Positions 53,557 through 62,864 are shown, counted from the first letter of the stretch. The stretch is DNA of 64,000 nucleotides from Frigididesulfovibrio sp031553235 (GCA_031553235.1 JAVBLS010000014.1:33633-97632), one strand, 5' to 3'. The notes: a model not told the origin generated them from the sequence alone. Numbers and translations are program-made.

Positions 53557-54972
53557 ATGAGTGCAAACATCGGTAAAATCGTGCAGGTCATCGGCGCGGT
53601 GGTAGACGTGGAGTTCGCTTCCGGGAAGCTGCCGAACATCCTCACCGCGCTTGAGATCAACAACACCAACAATGAAAACGCCCCGGATCTGATCTGCGAA
53701 GTGGCCCAGCACCTGGGTGACAACGTGGTCCGTACCATCGCCATGGACGCCACCGAAGGTTTGGTGCGCGGCATGGACGTGGTCGACACCGGCAAGCCTA
53801 TCATGGCGCCCGTCGGCAAAGGGTCGCTCGGCCGGATCATCAACGTGGTCGGCCGTCCTGTGGACGAACTCGGCCCGGTCAAAGTCGACCAATATCTGCC
53901 CATTCACCGCCCGGCTCCGGAGTTCACAGACCAGAACACCAAGGTTGAGCTGCTGGAAACCGGCATCAAGGTCGTGGACCTGCTCATCCCCTTCCCCAAG
54001 GGCGGCAAGATGGGCCTGTTCGGCGGCGCCGGCGTGGGCAAGACCGTTATTCTCATGGAGATGATCAACAACATCGCCAAGCAGCACGGCGGTCTCTCCG
54101 TGTTCGCCGGCGTGGGCGAGCGCACCCGTGAAGGCAACGATCTGTACCACGAGTTCAAAGATGCCGGCATTCTGGAGAAAGCCTCACTTGTGTACGGCCA
54201 GATGAACGAGCCCCCGGGAGCCCGCGCCCGCGTGGCCCTGACCGCCCTAACCTGCGCGGAATACTTCCGCGACGCCGAGGGCCAGGACGTGCTGCTCTTC
54301 ATCGACAACATCTTCCGCTTCACCCAGGCGGGTTCGGAAGTGTCGGCCCTGCTCGGGCGCATGCCCTCGGCCGTGGGTTACCAGCCTACCCTGGGGACCG
54401 ACCTGGGCGGCCTGCAAGAACGCATCACCTCCACCACCAAGGGTTCGATCACCTCGGTGCAGGCGGTGTACGTGCCTGCGGACGACCTCACCGACCCGGC
54501 CCCGGCCACGACCTTCTCGCACCTGGACGGCACTCTGGTGCTCTCGCGCCAGATCGCCGAGTTGGGCATCTACCCGGCCGTGGACCCGCTGGACTCCACC
54601 TCGCGCATTCTCGATCCGCAGGTGGTGGGCGAAGAGCACTACGCCGTGGCCCGCGGCGTGCAGCAGATTCTGCAGAAATACAAAGATCTGCAGGACATCA
54701 TCGCCATTCTGGGCATGGACGAACTCTCGGACGAGGACAAACTGGTGGTCGCGCGCGCGCGGCGCATCCAGCGTTTCCTCTCCCAGCCCTTCCACGTGGC
54801 TGAAGTGTTCACCGGCACCCCCGGCCAATATGTGAAGCTGGAAGACACCATCAAGGCCTTCCACGCCATTCTCGACGGCAAGTACGACCAAATGAGCGAA
54901 GCCGACTTCTACATGGTCGGCGGCATCGAAATGGTGGAAGAGAAGTATAAGAAGCGCGTAGCGGAACAATAG
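53557..54972 (+). CDS. atpD: ATP synthase F1 beta subunit
   Basis: 471 residues. Catalytic Walker A GGAGVGKT near 152, the GERTREGNDLYHE segment with the catalytic Glu, and LLFIDNIFRF. The ATG at 53557 is preferred over a GTG nine bases upstream because AGGGAG is well spaced only for the ATG. It makes ATP on the F1 head. Confidence 0.96.
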   Translation: MSANIGKIVQVIGAVVDVEFASGKLPNILTALEINNTNNENAPDLICEVAQHLGDNVVRTIAMDATEGLVRGMDVVDTGKPIMAPVGKGSLGRIINVVGRPVDELGPVKVDQYLPIHRPAPEFTDQNTKVELLETGIKVVDLLIPFPKGGKMGLFGGAGVGKTVILMEMINNIAKQHGGLSVFAGVGERTREGNDLYHEFKDAGILEKASLVYGQMNEPPGARARVALTALTCAEYFRDAEGQDVLLFIDNIFRFTQAGSEVSALLGRMPSAVGYQPTLGTDLGGLQERITSTTKGSITSVQAVYVPADDLTDPAPATTFSHLDGTLVLSRQIAELGIYPAVDPLDSTSRILDPQVVGEEHYAVARGVQQILQKYKDLQDIIAILGMDELSDEDKLVVARARRIQRFLSQPFHVAEVFTGTPGQYVKLEDTIKAFHAILDGKYDQMSEADFYMVGGIEMVEEKYKKRVAEQ

Positions 54973-54980
54973 GAGGGATC

Positions 54981-55385
54981 ATGGCATCGCTCCATCTGGA
55001 AATAGTCACGCCGGACAGCCGCGTGCTCAGCGCCGAAGTCGAGTATGTGGGCGCGCCGGGTATTGAGGGACAATTCGGCGTCATGGCCGGGCACATTCCC
55101 TTTCTGACGGCTCTGGCCATCGGCCCGCTGCATTACAAAACAGTCACTCAAACCCGCTACGTTTTTGTCTCGGGCGGGTTTGCCGAAGTGTCCGACAACA
55201 GGGTGACCATTCTGGCCGAAAGCGCGGAAGAAGCGGAAAACATCGACTACGCCCGGGCCGAAGAAGCCCGCAAGCGGGCCGAGGCGCGCCTGTCTGCGCG
55301 CGCGGACAACATCAGCATCACCCGCGCTGAAGCATCCCTGCATCGCGCCACCTGTCGCCTGTCCCTGAAGGGCCACTGCCTGTAA
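54981..55385 (+). CDS. atpC: ATP synthase F1 epsilon subunit
   Basis: 134 residues. Beta-sandwich domain (LHLEIVTPDSRVLSAEVEYV, GQFGVMAGHIPFLTAL) and a C-terminal helical pair typical of epsilon. GGAGG precedes the ATG. Last gene of the operon; a and c subunits are not here and must be encoded elsewhere, as in many members of this group. Confidence 0.94.
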   Translation: MASLHLEIVTPDSRVLSAEVEYVGAPGIEGQFGVMAGHIPFLTALAIGPLHYKTVTQTRYVFVSGGFAEVSDNRVTILAESAEEAENIDYARAEEARKRAEARLSARADNISITRAEASLHRATCRLSLKGHCL

Positions 55386-55404
55386 CAGGTGAAGACAAAT
55401 ACCG

Positions 55405-55440
55405 AAAAGACCGGAAGGGAAATCTTCCGGTCTTTTTCTT
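55405..55440 (+). terminator. intrinsic terminator of the atp operon
   Basis: AAAAGACCGGAAG (55405-55417) pairs perfectly with CTTCCGGTCTTTT (55424-55436), followed by a T-rich run. Lies 20 bases after atpC. Confidence 0.9.
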
Positions 55441-55471
55441 TTGAAATCCTTGAAAAAAAGCGGAACTCCGG

Positions 55472-55500
55472 TTGCACATATACGACAAAATGCTTATCAC
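55472..55500 (+). promoter_or_regulatory. probable promoter of the diguanylate cyclase gene
   Basis: TTGCAC (55472-55477) and TATCAC (55495-55500) with a 17-base spacer, about 98 bases before the start codon. Confidence 0.45.
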
Positions 55501-55598
55501 CACTTGTATATCATCTGGGTGCAGCACTCTAAACTCTGCTGCGGTCGTCGAGTGACGTTTATTTTCAGAGCGCACCGCCGACTGATAAGGTCGTGACC

Positions 55599-56507
55599 AT
55601 GGGCATCCGCAAATTACGCGAAGCAGATCTGCAGGCTCTGTTGGACAACCTTTGGGACGGCATATACATTGTTGATGCAAACCGCAAAATCACTCACTGG
55701 AGCAAAGGCGCCGAAGAAATCACCGGTTACGCCGCCCGTGAGACGGTCGGCAGGGAGTGCGGCAGGCATTTGCTCGCGCACCACACCGACAACGATCTGC
55801 TCTGTGAAATGGGCTGTCCTCTGGACGCAACCCTGCAGGACGGCGAACGGCGTGAGGCCCGCTTCTTTCTCCGTCATAAAAACGGCTTCTCCGTCCCCAT
55901 CTTTGTGCGTCTGCTGCCATATCACGACAAGGACGGCAAAATAGCCGGCGCGGTTGAAATTTTCCGTCGGGTCGACGGCGGCAAAGAAACCGCCGACCTC
56001 CTGTCGGCCATGGAAAGAGACGCCCAGACCGATCGCCTGACCGGCGCCTCACGCCGTGAATTCGGCGAAAGGGTTCTCGAAGGCGCTCTCACTGCGGCCG
56101 AGCGGCGCAGCCTGCGCTTCGGCATCATGCTGCTCGACTTCGACAGATTCAAACCCATCAACGACACGTACGGACACGCCGCCGGCGATCTGGTGCTGCG
56201 CGAAGCCGTGGCCGACATCCGCCGCCACCTGCGCAGCACAGACTTGCTGGTGCGCTGGGGCGGCGACGAATTTCTGGTCATCGCACCGCATCTCGATCTC
56301 GACGGACTGCGTTTCTGCGCCGAAAAAATCCGTCGGGTCATCCAAGAGGCCTGTTACCTGTACAACGGTATTCCCCTTTCCCTGACCATCTCCGGCGGCA
56401 TCGTTCTGCCCGAGCCCGGCGACACCATGCAGAGCCTGCTTGAGCGCGCCGACGCCCGCCTTTACAAGGCCAAGCAATCGGGCAAAAACCGCATCATCTA
56501 TGAATGA
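55599..56507 (+). CDS. PAS-GGDEF diguanylate cyclase
   Basis: 302 residues, no membrane segment. A PAS domain (about 8-125, with IYIVDANRKITHWSKGAEEI) precedes a GGDEF domain with the intact active site RWGGDEF (GGDEF at 221-225) and the RSTD inhibitory site (212-215) five residues upstream, so c-di-GMP synthesis with product inhibition is expected. The PAS domain contains CEMGCPLD, two cysteines that could serve in redox or metal sensing. ATG at 55599 favoured over the GTG six bases upstream by spacing from AAGGT. Confidence 0.9.
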   Translation: MGIRKLREADLQALLDNLWDGIYIVDANRKITHWSKGAEEITGYAARETVGRECGRHLLAHHTDNDLLCEMGCPLDATLQDGERREARFFLRHKNGFSVPIFVRLLPYHDKDGKIAGAVEIFRRVDGGKETADLLSAMERDAQTDRLTGASRREFGERVLEGALTAAERRSLRFGIMLLDFDRFKPINDTYGHAAGDLVLREAVADIRRHLRSTDLLVRWGGDEFLVIAPHLDLDGLRFCAEKIRRVIQEACYLYNGIPLSLTISGGIVLPEPGDTMQSLLERADARLYKAKQSGKNRIIYE

Positions 56508-56526
56508 TTTTTTTGCTCCGCACCGG

Positions 56527-56555
56527 TTGACCTTCGGGCCGACCTGCCCTATCTT
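56527..56555 (+). promoter_or_regulatory. sigma-70 type promoter of the leucine operon
   Basis: TTGACC (56527-56532) and TATCTT (56550-56555) with a 17-base spacer. Transcription would start near 56562, giving a leader of about 260 bases before leuA. Confidence 0.65.
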
Positions 56556-56602
56556 TGGACCACTGGAATGATCCGTAGTGACTATTCCACAAAGGATACA
56601 CC

Positions 56603-56725
56603 ATGAAACCGCAACACAGAAGCACCCGCCCCCTTGTCCGCGTCGCCGCCCGGGAATTCCCGGTTCAGGCCGTCGTGGGTATTTTCAGCATTGTTTGCGC
56701 CCTGCTGCTATACGCTCTGCTATAG
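56603..56725 (+). CDS. leucine-rich leader peptide of the leu operon (candidate)
   Basis: A 40-residue open frame with AAAGGA eight bases before its ATG. It ends CALLLYALL; the final codons are CTG CTG CTA TAC GCT CTG CTA TAG, five leucines in the last seven sense codons, two of them CTA, an uncommon codon in this GC-rich window. The hydrophobic C-terminal half (VVGIFSIVCALLLYALL) could alternatively be a small membrane segment, so a small membrane protein is the main competing idea. Position, just before alternative RNA hairpins and leuA, favours a leader peptide for attenuation. Confidence 0.6.
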   Translation: MKPQHRSTRPLVRVAAREFPVQAVVGIFSIVCALLLYALL

Positions 56726-56730
56726 CTCCA

Positions 56731-56802
56731 GCGCGTTCCCGTTTTGATCCCGTTTTTCACGGCCGAACGCGCCGACCCGCAAGGGTCGGCCGCTTCGTTT
56801 TA
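56731..56802 (+). promoter_or_regulatory. leu attenuator: alternative antiterminator and terminator hairpins
   Basis: GCGCGTTC (56731-56738) pairs with GAACGCGC (56765-56772). GCCGACCC (56771-56778) pairs with GGGTCGGC (56783-56790) around GCAA, followed by CGCTTCGTTTTA. The two stems share bases 56771-56772, so their ends compete. Ribosome stalling at the leader Leu codons would decide the fold. The U-tract is short. Confidence 0.55.
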
Positions 56803-56823
56803 GACCCCCAGAAGGAGAAATCC

Positions 56824-58335
56824 ATGTCCAGCCCCCGACACATCCTGATTTTTGACACCACTCTGCGCGACGGCGAACAAAGCCCCGGCGCGACCATGAA
56901 CCTGTCGGAAAAAATCCGCATGGCCCACCAGCTTGAGCTTTTGGGTGTGGACATCATCGAAGCCGGCTTTCCGGCTTCCAGTCCCGGCGACTTCGAGTCC
57001 GTGGCCGCCATTGCCAAGGCCGTGGACAAACCGATCATCGCAGGCCTGGCCCGGGCTGTGGAAAGCGACATCGACCGAGTGGCCGAAGCCGTCCGCCATG
57101 CTAAAAAACGGCGCATCCACATCTTTCTGGCCACCTCGCCCCTGCACATGGAATACAAGCTGAAAAAAACGCCGGATCAGGTGCTCGCGATGATCGACAA
57201 GTCCGTGCGCCATGCGGTCGCGGCCGTACAGGATGTGGAGTTCTCTTGCGAAGACGCCTCCCGTTCGGATCTCGACTTCATGGTCCAGGCCTGCAATGTG
57301 GCTGTTGCGGCCGGAGCCGAAACCCTGAACATTCCGGACACCGTGGGCTACGCCCAGCCTGAGGAATTCGCCAAACGCATCGCCTACCTGAAAGAACGCA
57401 TTCCCGCGCACATCGCCATCAGCGTGCACTGTCACAACGATCTCGGCCTGGCTGTCGCCAACTCCCTGGCGGCAATCCAGGCCGGAGCGACCCAGGCGGA
57501 AGTCACCGTAGGCGGCATCGGCGAACGGGCCGGCAACGCCGCCCTCGAAGAGCTGGTCATGGCTCTGAATGTACGCAAGCACCACTACAACTGCAAAACC
57601 AACATCGCCACCGAGCAAATCTATCCCACGGCCCGCCTGCTCTCGCGCATCATCGGCGCGCCCATTGCCCGCAACAAACCCATTGTCGGCGGCAACGCCT
57701 TTGCCCACGAATCGGGCATCCATCAGGCAGGCGTTCTGGCCAACCCGGAAACCTATGAAATCATGACCCCCAAGTCCATCGGCCTGGCCGAAAGCGCCAT
57801 CGTCATGGGCAAGCATTCCGGCCGCAACGCCCTCAAGGCCAAGCTGGAGAGCATGGGATATCAGCTTGACGCCGACCGCCTTGATGTGGTTTTTGAAGCC
57901 ATGAAGCGCCTCGCCGACAAGAAGAAGGAAATCTTCGACGAGGACGTCGAAGCGTTGGTGGTGGAAGAGGTTTACCGCATCCCCGACAAGTATCGCTTGG
58001 TGCATCTGGCCGTGCACAGCTCCGACACCGGCGTGCCGCCTTCGGCCATGCTGGTCATGAACATGGACGGCACCGAGCACCGCACCGCCGCCTTTGGCGT
58101 CGGCCCGGTGGATGCCGTGTTCAAAGCCATCGACCAGCTCACCGGCAAAAACCCCGAGTTGGAACAATATTCGGTGAACGCCATCACCGGCGGCACCGAC
58201 GCCCAGGGCGAAGTTACCGTGCGTCTTAAAGCCGGCGGCAGACACGCCGTGGGCAGAGGCTCCGATCCCGACGTGATCATCGCCGGCGCCAGAGCCTACC
58301 TGAACGCCCTGAACCGCCTCTACGCCAAACTTTAA
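56824..58335 (+). CDS. leuA: 2-isopropylmalate synthase
   Basis: 503 residues. The HMGL-like TIM barrel has FDTTLRDGEQSPGATM at the N-terminus and HCHNDLGLAVANSL near 205, both metal and substrate ligands; the C-terminal LeuA dimer domain carries the leucine feedback site. It condenses acetyl-CoA with 2-oxoisovalerate. AAGGAG precedes the ATG. It heads leuA-leuC-leuD downstream of the attenuator. A longer upstream in-frame reading passes through the leader and is not used. Confidence 0.95.
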   Translation: MSSPRHILIFDTTLRDGEQSPGATMNLSEKIRMAHQLELLGVDIIEAGFPASSPGDFESVAAIAKAVDKPIIAGLARAVESDIDRVAEAVRHAKKRRIHIFLATSPLHMEYKLKKTPDQVLAMIDKSVRHAVAAVQDVEFSCEDASRSDLDFMVQACNVAVAAGAETLNIPDTVGYAQPEEFAKRIAYLKERIPAHIAISVHCHNDLGLAVANSLAAIQAGATQAEVTVGGIGERAGNAALEELVMALNVRKHHYNCKTNIATEQIYPTARLLSRIIGAPIARNKPIVGGNAFAHESGIHQAGVLANPETYEIMTPKSIGLAESAIVMGKHSGRNALKAKLESMGYQLDADRLDVVFEAMKRLADKKKEIFDEDVEALVVEEVYRIPDKYRLVHLAVHSSDTGVPPSAMLVMNMDGTEHRTAAFGVGPVDAVFKAIDQLTGKNPELEQYSVNAITGGTDAQGEVTVRLKAGGRHAVGRGSDPDVIIAGARAYLNALNRLYAKL

Positions 58336-58415
58336 ACCTTTAATGAGGAAACCGGCCGAGTTTTTGGGGGGACGCCGTCTCCCCCAAAAGCTTGCCATAC
58401 CAAAAGGATTCATTC

Positions 58416-59687
58416 ATGGCACTGACACTCGCGCAGAAAATTCTGGCGGCCCATTCCACTGTCCCTGTGGACGAAGCGGAGGTTGCGACCGGCCGCATCG
58501 TCAATTGCCGGCTGGACATGGTGCTGGCCAACGACATCACCGCCCCTCTGGCCATCAAGGCTTTCCGGAAAATGGGCGCCAAACGGGTGTTTGACCGCTC
58601 CAAGGTGGCCCTGGTCATGGACCACTTCACCCCGCAAAAGGACATCGCCTCGGCCGAACAGGTCAAAGGCGTGCGGGAGTTTGCGGCCGAACAGCAGATC
58701 GTCCACTACTACGAGGCCGGCGACGCCGGTGTGGAACACGCCCTGCTGCCCGAACTGGGCATGGTGGGCCCCGGTGATCTGGTCATCGGCGCCGACTCGC
58801 ACACCTGCACCTATGGCGGCATCGGAGCCTTTGCCACAGGCATGGGCTCCACGGACGTGGCCGGGGGTATGGCCCTGGGCGAAAGCTGGTTCAAGGTGCC
58901 GGAAACCATCCGGGTGAGCATGAGCGGCAAGCTGCCCGAGTTTGTGGGCGGCAAAGACCTGATCCTCTGGACCATCGGCCAAACCGGGGTGGACGGCGCC
59001 CGTTACAAGGCCTTGGAATTCGACGGCCCGGCCGTAGAGGCGCTTTCGGTTGAAGGCCGCATGACCATGGCCAACATGGCCATTGAGGCCGGCGGCAAAG
59101 CCGGGCTCTTTGCCGTGGACGACAAGACACTCGCTTACACCAAGGCCGCCGGTCGGACCCGCGACCAGCTTCTGGCCGCCGACCCCGGCGCGACCTACGA
59201 GCGGCACCTGACCCTGAATGTCTCCGGCCTGGAACCTCTGGTGGCCTGCCCGCACCTGCCGGAAAACGTCAAGCCGGTCTCGCAGGTGAAAAACGTGGCC
59301 GTGGAGCAGGTGATCATCGGTTCGTGCACCAACGGCCGCATTGAAGACATGCGCCTTGCCGCCGCGATTCTGAAGGGCCGCAAAGTCAAAAAAGGCCTGC
59401 GCTGCATCGTGCTGCCGGCCACGCCCGGCATCTGGAAGCAGGCCCTGAAAGAAGGCCTGATCGAAACCTTCATGGAATCCGGCTGTGTGGTCGGCCCGGC
59501 CTCTTGCGGGCCGTGCCTGGGCGGCCACCTGGGCATCCTCGCCGCCGGCGAGCGCGCTCTGGCCACCACCAACCGGAACTTCAAAGGCCGCATGGGCAGC
59601 CTGGAATCCGAAGTCTATCTCGCCAACCCGGCCGTGGCGGCCGCGACGGCCGTGGCCGGCGTCATTGCCGGTCCCGGGTCTTTGTAG
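58416..59687 (+). CDS. leuC: 3-isopropylmalate dehydratase large subunit
   Basis: 423 residues of the aconitase family. The 4Fe-4S ligands are in GSCTNGR (near 305) and ASCGPCLGGH (near 365). GADSHTCTYGGIGAFATGMG is the substrate loop. It isomerises 2- to 3-isopropylmalate with LeuD. AAAAGGA precedes the ATG at 58416. Confidence 0.95.
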   Translation: MALTLAQKILAAHSTVPVDEAEVATGRIVNCRLDMVLANDITAPLAIKAFRKMGAKRVFDRSKVALVMDHFTPQKDIASAEQVKGVREFAAEQQIVHYYEAGDAGVEHALLPELGMVGPGDLVIGADSHTCTYGGIGAFATGMGSTDVAGGMALGESWFKVPETIRVSMSGKLPEFVGGKDLILWTIGQTGVDGARYKALEFDGPAVEALSVEGRMTMANMAIEAGGKAGLFAVDDKTLAYTKAAGRTRDQLLAADPGATYERHLTLNVSGLEPLVACPHLPENVKPVSQVKNVAVEQVIIGSCTNGRIEDMRLAAAILKGRKVKKGLRCIVLPATPGIWKQALKEGLIETFMESGCVVGPASCGPCLGGHLGILAAGERALATTNRNFKGRMGSLESEVYLANPAVAAATAVAGVIAGPGSL

Positions 59688-59696
59688 GAGCAAACG

Positions 59697-60194
59697 ATGA
59701 AATACACAGGCAAAGCCCTTGTTGTGGGCGATCATATCGATACGGACGCGATCATCCCGGCCCGCTTTCTGGTGACCACCGATCCCAAGGAACTCGGCAG
59801 CCACTGCATGGAAGGCCTGGACCCGGCCTGGATCAAAAAGGTCGTGCCCGGCGCCTCGGTCATGGTGGCCGGCCGCAACTTCGGCTGCGGCTCCTCGCGC
59901 GAGCATGCGCCCATCTCCATGACCGGCGCCGGCATTCCCGTGGTCATCGCCCACAGCTTCGCCCGCATCTTCTACCGCAACGCCTTCAATATGGGCCTCA
60001 TCCCCATTGAAGTCGGCGACGCCTATGCCGAGTTCAAAGAAGGCGACGAGTTGGAAGTAGACCTCGATGCCGGCAAGATTACCGACAAGACCAGCGGCAA
60101 GGTCGTGACCTTCCCTCCCCTGCCCAAGGACATGCGGGCCATCCTCGACGCGGGCGGTCTGGCCGAGTTCGTCAAGAAACGGCTCAACGGATAA
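59697..60194 (+). CDS. leuD: 3-isopropylmalate dehydratase small subunit
   Basis: 165 residues with GDHIDTDAIIPARFL near the N-terminus and NFGCGSSREHAPISM near 60, the swivelling-domain signatures. Starts nine bases after leuC with GGAG. Followed by an intrinsic terminator. Confidence 0.95.
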   Translation: MKYTGKALVVGDHIDTDAIIPARFLVTTDPKELGSHCMEGLDPAWIKKVVPGASVMVAGRNFGCGSSREHAPISMTGAGIPVVIAHSFARIFYRNAFNMGLIPIEVGDAYAEFKEGDELEVDLDAGKITDKTSGKVVTFPPLPKDMRAILDAGGLAEFVKKRLNG

Positions 60195-60224
60195 TTCTCG
60201 AACGACATACCTCCACCTCCTCAT

Positions 60225-60266
60225 CCCCGGCCCATCATTTCAACGGGCCGGGGATATTCCTTTTTT
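60225..60266 (+). terminator. intrinsic terminator after leuD
   Basis: CCCCGGCCC (60225-60233) pairs with GGGCCGGGG (60245-60253), followed by ATATTCC and six T. It separates leuACD from leuB. Confidence 0.85.
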
Positions 60267-60540
60267 CCTTGCCTGCGCTTTCACCGATGCATCTTCCGCA
60301 AAGAAATCGCAGCCCTGCACGGCGGCGGCGTGCGGCTTTCCCCGGCTCGCCTCCGGCCTCGCGGCGCACCTGGAACTGCTCGATGAATAAAACGCCATAG
60401 GCCGGCATCTGGACGGCTCCGGGCCTTATGACCCAGGTGGAAACCCACCGCGATTTTTGCTATAGGCATCCCAACGCGTGGGCGGGTTTGAAGCTTCAGG
60501 CCCGGTGCGCCGCCACTTTTCTGCAACCAAAAGGATTGTC
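60267..60540 (+). other. gap between leuD and leuB, possible gene remnant
   Basis: No intact gene. In one frame, residues like LASGLAAHLELLDE precede a stop near 60390, reminiscent of the C-terminus of a small protein, so this may be the decayed remains of a gene. The leuB promoter must lie here or upstream. Confidence 0.35.
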
Positions 60541-61623
60541 ATGAACAAACATATCGTGCTCCTGCCCGGCGACGGCATCGGCCCGGAAGTGGTTTCCGGA
60601 GCGGTTTCCGTGCTCAAGGCCGTGGAAAAAAAATTCGGCGTGGGCTTCAGCTTTGAAGAAAAACTCATGGGCGGCGCGGCCATCGACGCTACCGGTTCAC
60701 CGCTGCCGCAAGAAACCACGGCGGCCTGCAAAAAGGCCGATGCCGTGCTTTTGGGCGCCGTGGGCGGCCCCAAGTGGGACAACCTGCCCAACAAGCAGCG
60801 GCCCGAGGCGGGCCTGCTGGGCATCCGCAAAGAGCTGAATCTGTTCGCCAACCTGCGCCCGGCCGTGGTTTTTTCCGAACTGGCCTCCCTCTCCTGCCTG
60901 CGCCCGGACCTGGTGGAAAAAGGGCTGGACATTCTGGTGGTGCGCGAACTGACCGGTGACGTCTACTTCGGGCAACCGGCCGGGGAAGAGGTGCGCGACG
61001 GCAAGCGTTGCGCCTTCAACAACATGATTTATGACGAGGACGAAATTCGTCGCATCGCCATGGTGGCCTTTGAGGCCGCCCGGGCGCGGGATAAAAAGCT
61101 CTGCTCCGTGGACAAAGCCAACGTCCTGGTGGTGGGCCGACTGTGGCGGACCGTGGTGGAAGAGGTGCACAAGGATTACCCCGACGTGGCCCTGTCGCAC
61201 ATGTACGTGGACAACTGCGCCATGCAGCTGATCCTCAATCCGGCCCAGTTTGACGTCATCGTCACCGGCAACATTTTCGGCGACATCCTTTCGGACGAGG
61301 CCGCGGCCGTGTGCGGCTCGCTGGGCATGCTGCCGTCGGCCTCCATGAGCGGCACAGGCGAGGCCGGCATCGGCCTGTTCGAGCCGGTGCACGGTTCGGC
61401 CCCGGACATCGCCGGCCAAGACAAGGCCAACCCCTTGGCCACCATCCTTTCCGTCGCCCTGATGCTGCGCCTTTCCTTCGGCTTGGGCGACGCGGCCGAC
61501 GCCGTGGAAAACGCGGTCAAGGCCGTATTGCGCGAAGGTTTTCGCACCGGCGACATCATGCGCTCCGGCGGCAGGCTTGTGGGCGGCAAAGAAATGGCCC
61601 GTTTAGTTGCCGAGCGGGTGTAA
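60541..61623 (+). CDS. leuB: 3-isopropylmalate dehydrogenase
   Basis: 360 residues. IVLLPGDGIGPEVV at the N-terminus, RELTGDVYFG near 140 and GNIFGDILSDEAA near 245 are the isocitrate/isopropylmalate dehydrogenase signatures; the NAD-binding GLFEPVHGSAPDIAG is present near 280. It oxidises and decarboxylates 3-isopropylmalate. AAAAGGA precedes the ATG. It appears to be transcribed apart from leuACD because a terminator intervenes. Confidence 0.95.
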   Translation: MNKHIVLLPGDGIGPEVVSGAVSVLKAVEKKFGVGFSFEEKLMGGAAIDATGSPLPQETTAACKKADAVLLGAVGGPKWDNLPNKQRPEAGLLGIRKELNLFANLRPAVVFSELASLSCLRPDLVEKGLDILVVRELTGDVYFGQPAGEEVRDGKRCAFNNMIYDEDEIRRIAMVAFEAARARDKKLCSVDKANVLVVGRLWRTVVEEVHKDYPDVALSHMYVDNCAMQLILNPAQFDVIVTGNIFGDILSDEAAAVCGSLGMLPSASMSGTGEAGIGLFEPVHGSAPDIAGQDKANPLATILSVALMLRLSFGLGDAADAVENAVKAVLREGFRTGDIMRSGGRLVGGKEMARLVAERV

Positions 61624-61640
61624 AAAAGAGCGGTTGTCCC

Positions 61641-62864
61641 ATGTTCAAACCCATTGTTCGCATCTGCGGCCTCCTGGCCTGTGTGCTCTGCGCCGCTCCG
61701 GCCGAGGCCGAAGAAAAGTCCCCGGCCGCTTCCCTGGCCTCAGCCGTGGACGCCGTCCTGGACAACTCTCTGACCCAGGGCCGTCTGGTGGGCGCGGTGG
61801 TGCTGGTGGCCCGCGACGGGCAGATCCTCTACCACCGGGCGGTTGGTTTTGCCGATCGCGAAGCCGGCACGCCCATGCGCGAAGACACCATCTTCCGCCT
61901 GGCTTCGGCGAGCAAAGTGTACACGACCATGGCCACCGCCGCCCTGGTGGAGCAGGGCAAACTCCACCTGGACGATCGGGTCGACAAATGGCTGCCCTAC
62001 TTCACCCCGTCCCTGCCGGACGGCGGCAAGGCCACAATCACCATACGGCAACTGCTTTCGCACACCGCCGGGCTGGATTATGGTTTTGCCCTGAAGCCGG
62101 ACGACACATACACCAAGGCCGGGATCGCGGATGGGCTGAGCCCCTCCGACCTGAGCCTGGAAGAAAACGTGCGGCGTATCGCCTCCGTGCCGCTGCTGTA
62201 TAAGCCGGGAACGTCCTGGCGTTACTCCCTGGCCACGGACGTGCTCGGCGCGGTGATCGAAAAGGCGCACGGCGCCCCCCTGCCGCAGGCCATGCACAAC
62301 CTGGTGATCGGCCCCCTGGGCATGAAGGACACCGGCTTTGTCGTCACGGACGCGCCCAGGTTCGCGGCTCCTTACTACAACGCCACCCCGCACCCCCTGC
62401 GCATGCATGACGACGTGCAGGACGTCGACTTCGGAAGCGGAATGACCATCCGCTTTTCCCCGAAGCGCGCCTTTGCTCCCAAGGCCTTTCCTTCGGGCGG
62501 CGCCGGCATGGTGGGCACAGCCCCGAACCTGCTGCGCCTGTTGGAAACCATCCGCAGCGGCGGCGCGCCCCTGGCCGGCTCTGCACTCATGAACGACATG
62601 TGCCGCAACCAAATCGGCAGCCTCCTTGTCCAGCCGGGAGTGGGGTTCGGCCTGGGCTGGGCCGTGCTCGTCGATCCGGCGGCGGCGCAAACGCCCCAAT
62701 CGCCGGGCACCATGAGCTGGGGCGGCGTTTACGGCAACACCTGGTTCATCGACCCGGCCAAAAAGCTTAGTGTCGTCATTCTCACCAATACCGTCCCCGA
62801 AGGCCTGTGGGGCCGGACGGTCACGGATGTGCGCAACGCCGTGTACCGAAACCTGCCGCAATAA
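61641..62864 (+). CDS. exported serine hydrolase, beta-lactamase class C / esterase-like
   Basis: 407 residues with a signal peptide (ICGLLACVLCAAPAEAEE). The catalytic motif SASK (Ser 89, Lys 92) and RYSLATDVLG near 197 match the EstB/AmpC-like serine hydrolase family; FPSGGAGMVGTAPNLLRLLE follows. Such proteins act on esters or D-amino acid peptides; a true beta-lactamase role is not shown. It lies 17 bases after leuB and may be read through from it. Likely periplasmic. Confidence 0.85.
   Translation: MFKPIVRICGLLACVLCAAPAEAEEKSPAASLASAVDAVLDNSLTQGRLVGAVVLVARDGQILYHRAVGFADREAGTPMREDTIFRLASASKVYTTMATAALVEQGKLHLDDRVDKWLPYFTPSLPDGGKATITIRQLLSHTAGLDYGFALKPDDTYTKAGIADGLSPSDLSLEENVRRIASVPLLYKPGTSWRYSLATDVLGAVIEKAHGAPLPQAMHNLVIGPLGMKDTGFVVTDAPRFAAPYYNATPHPLRMHDDVQDVDFGSGMTIRFSPKRAFAPKAFPSGGAGMVGTAPNLLRLLETIRSGGAPLAGSALMNDMCRNQIGSLLVQPGVGFGLGWAVLVDPAAAQTPQSPGTMSWGGVYGNTWFIDPAKKLSVVILTNTVPEGLWGRTVTDVRNAVYRNLPQ

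Noticed and set aside
55593..55598. GTG at 55593 as start of the diguanylate cyclase
   Set aside because: The AAGGT is too close for it; the ATG six bases later is better spaced.
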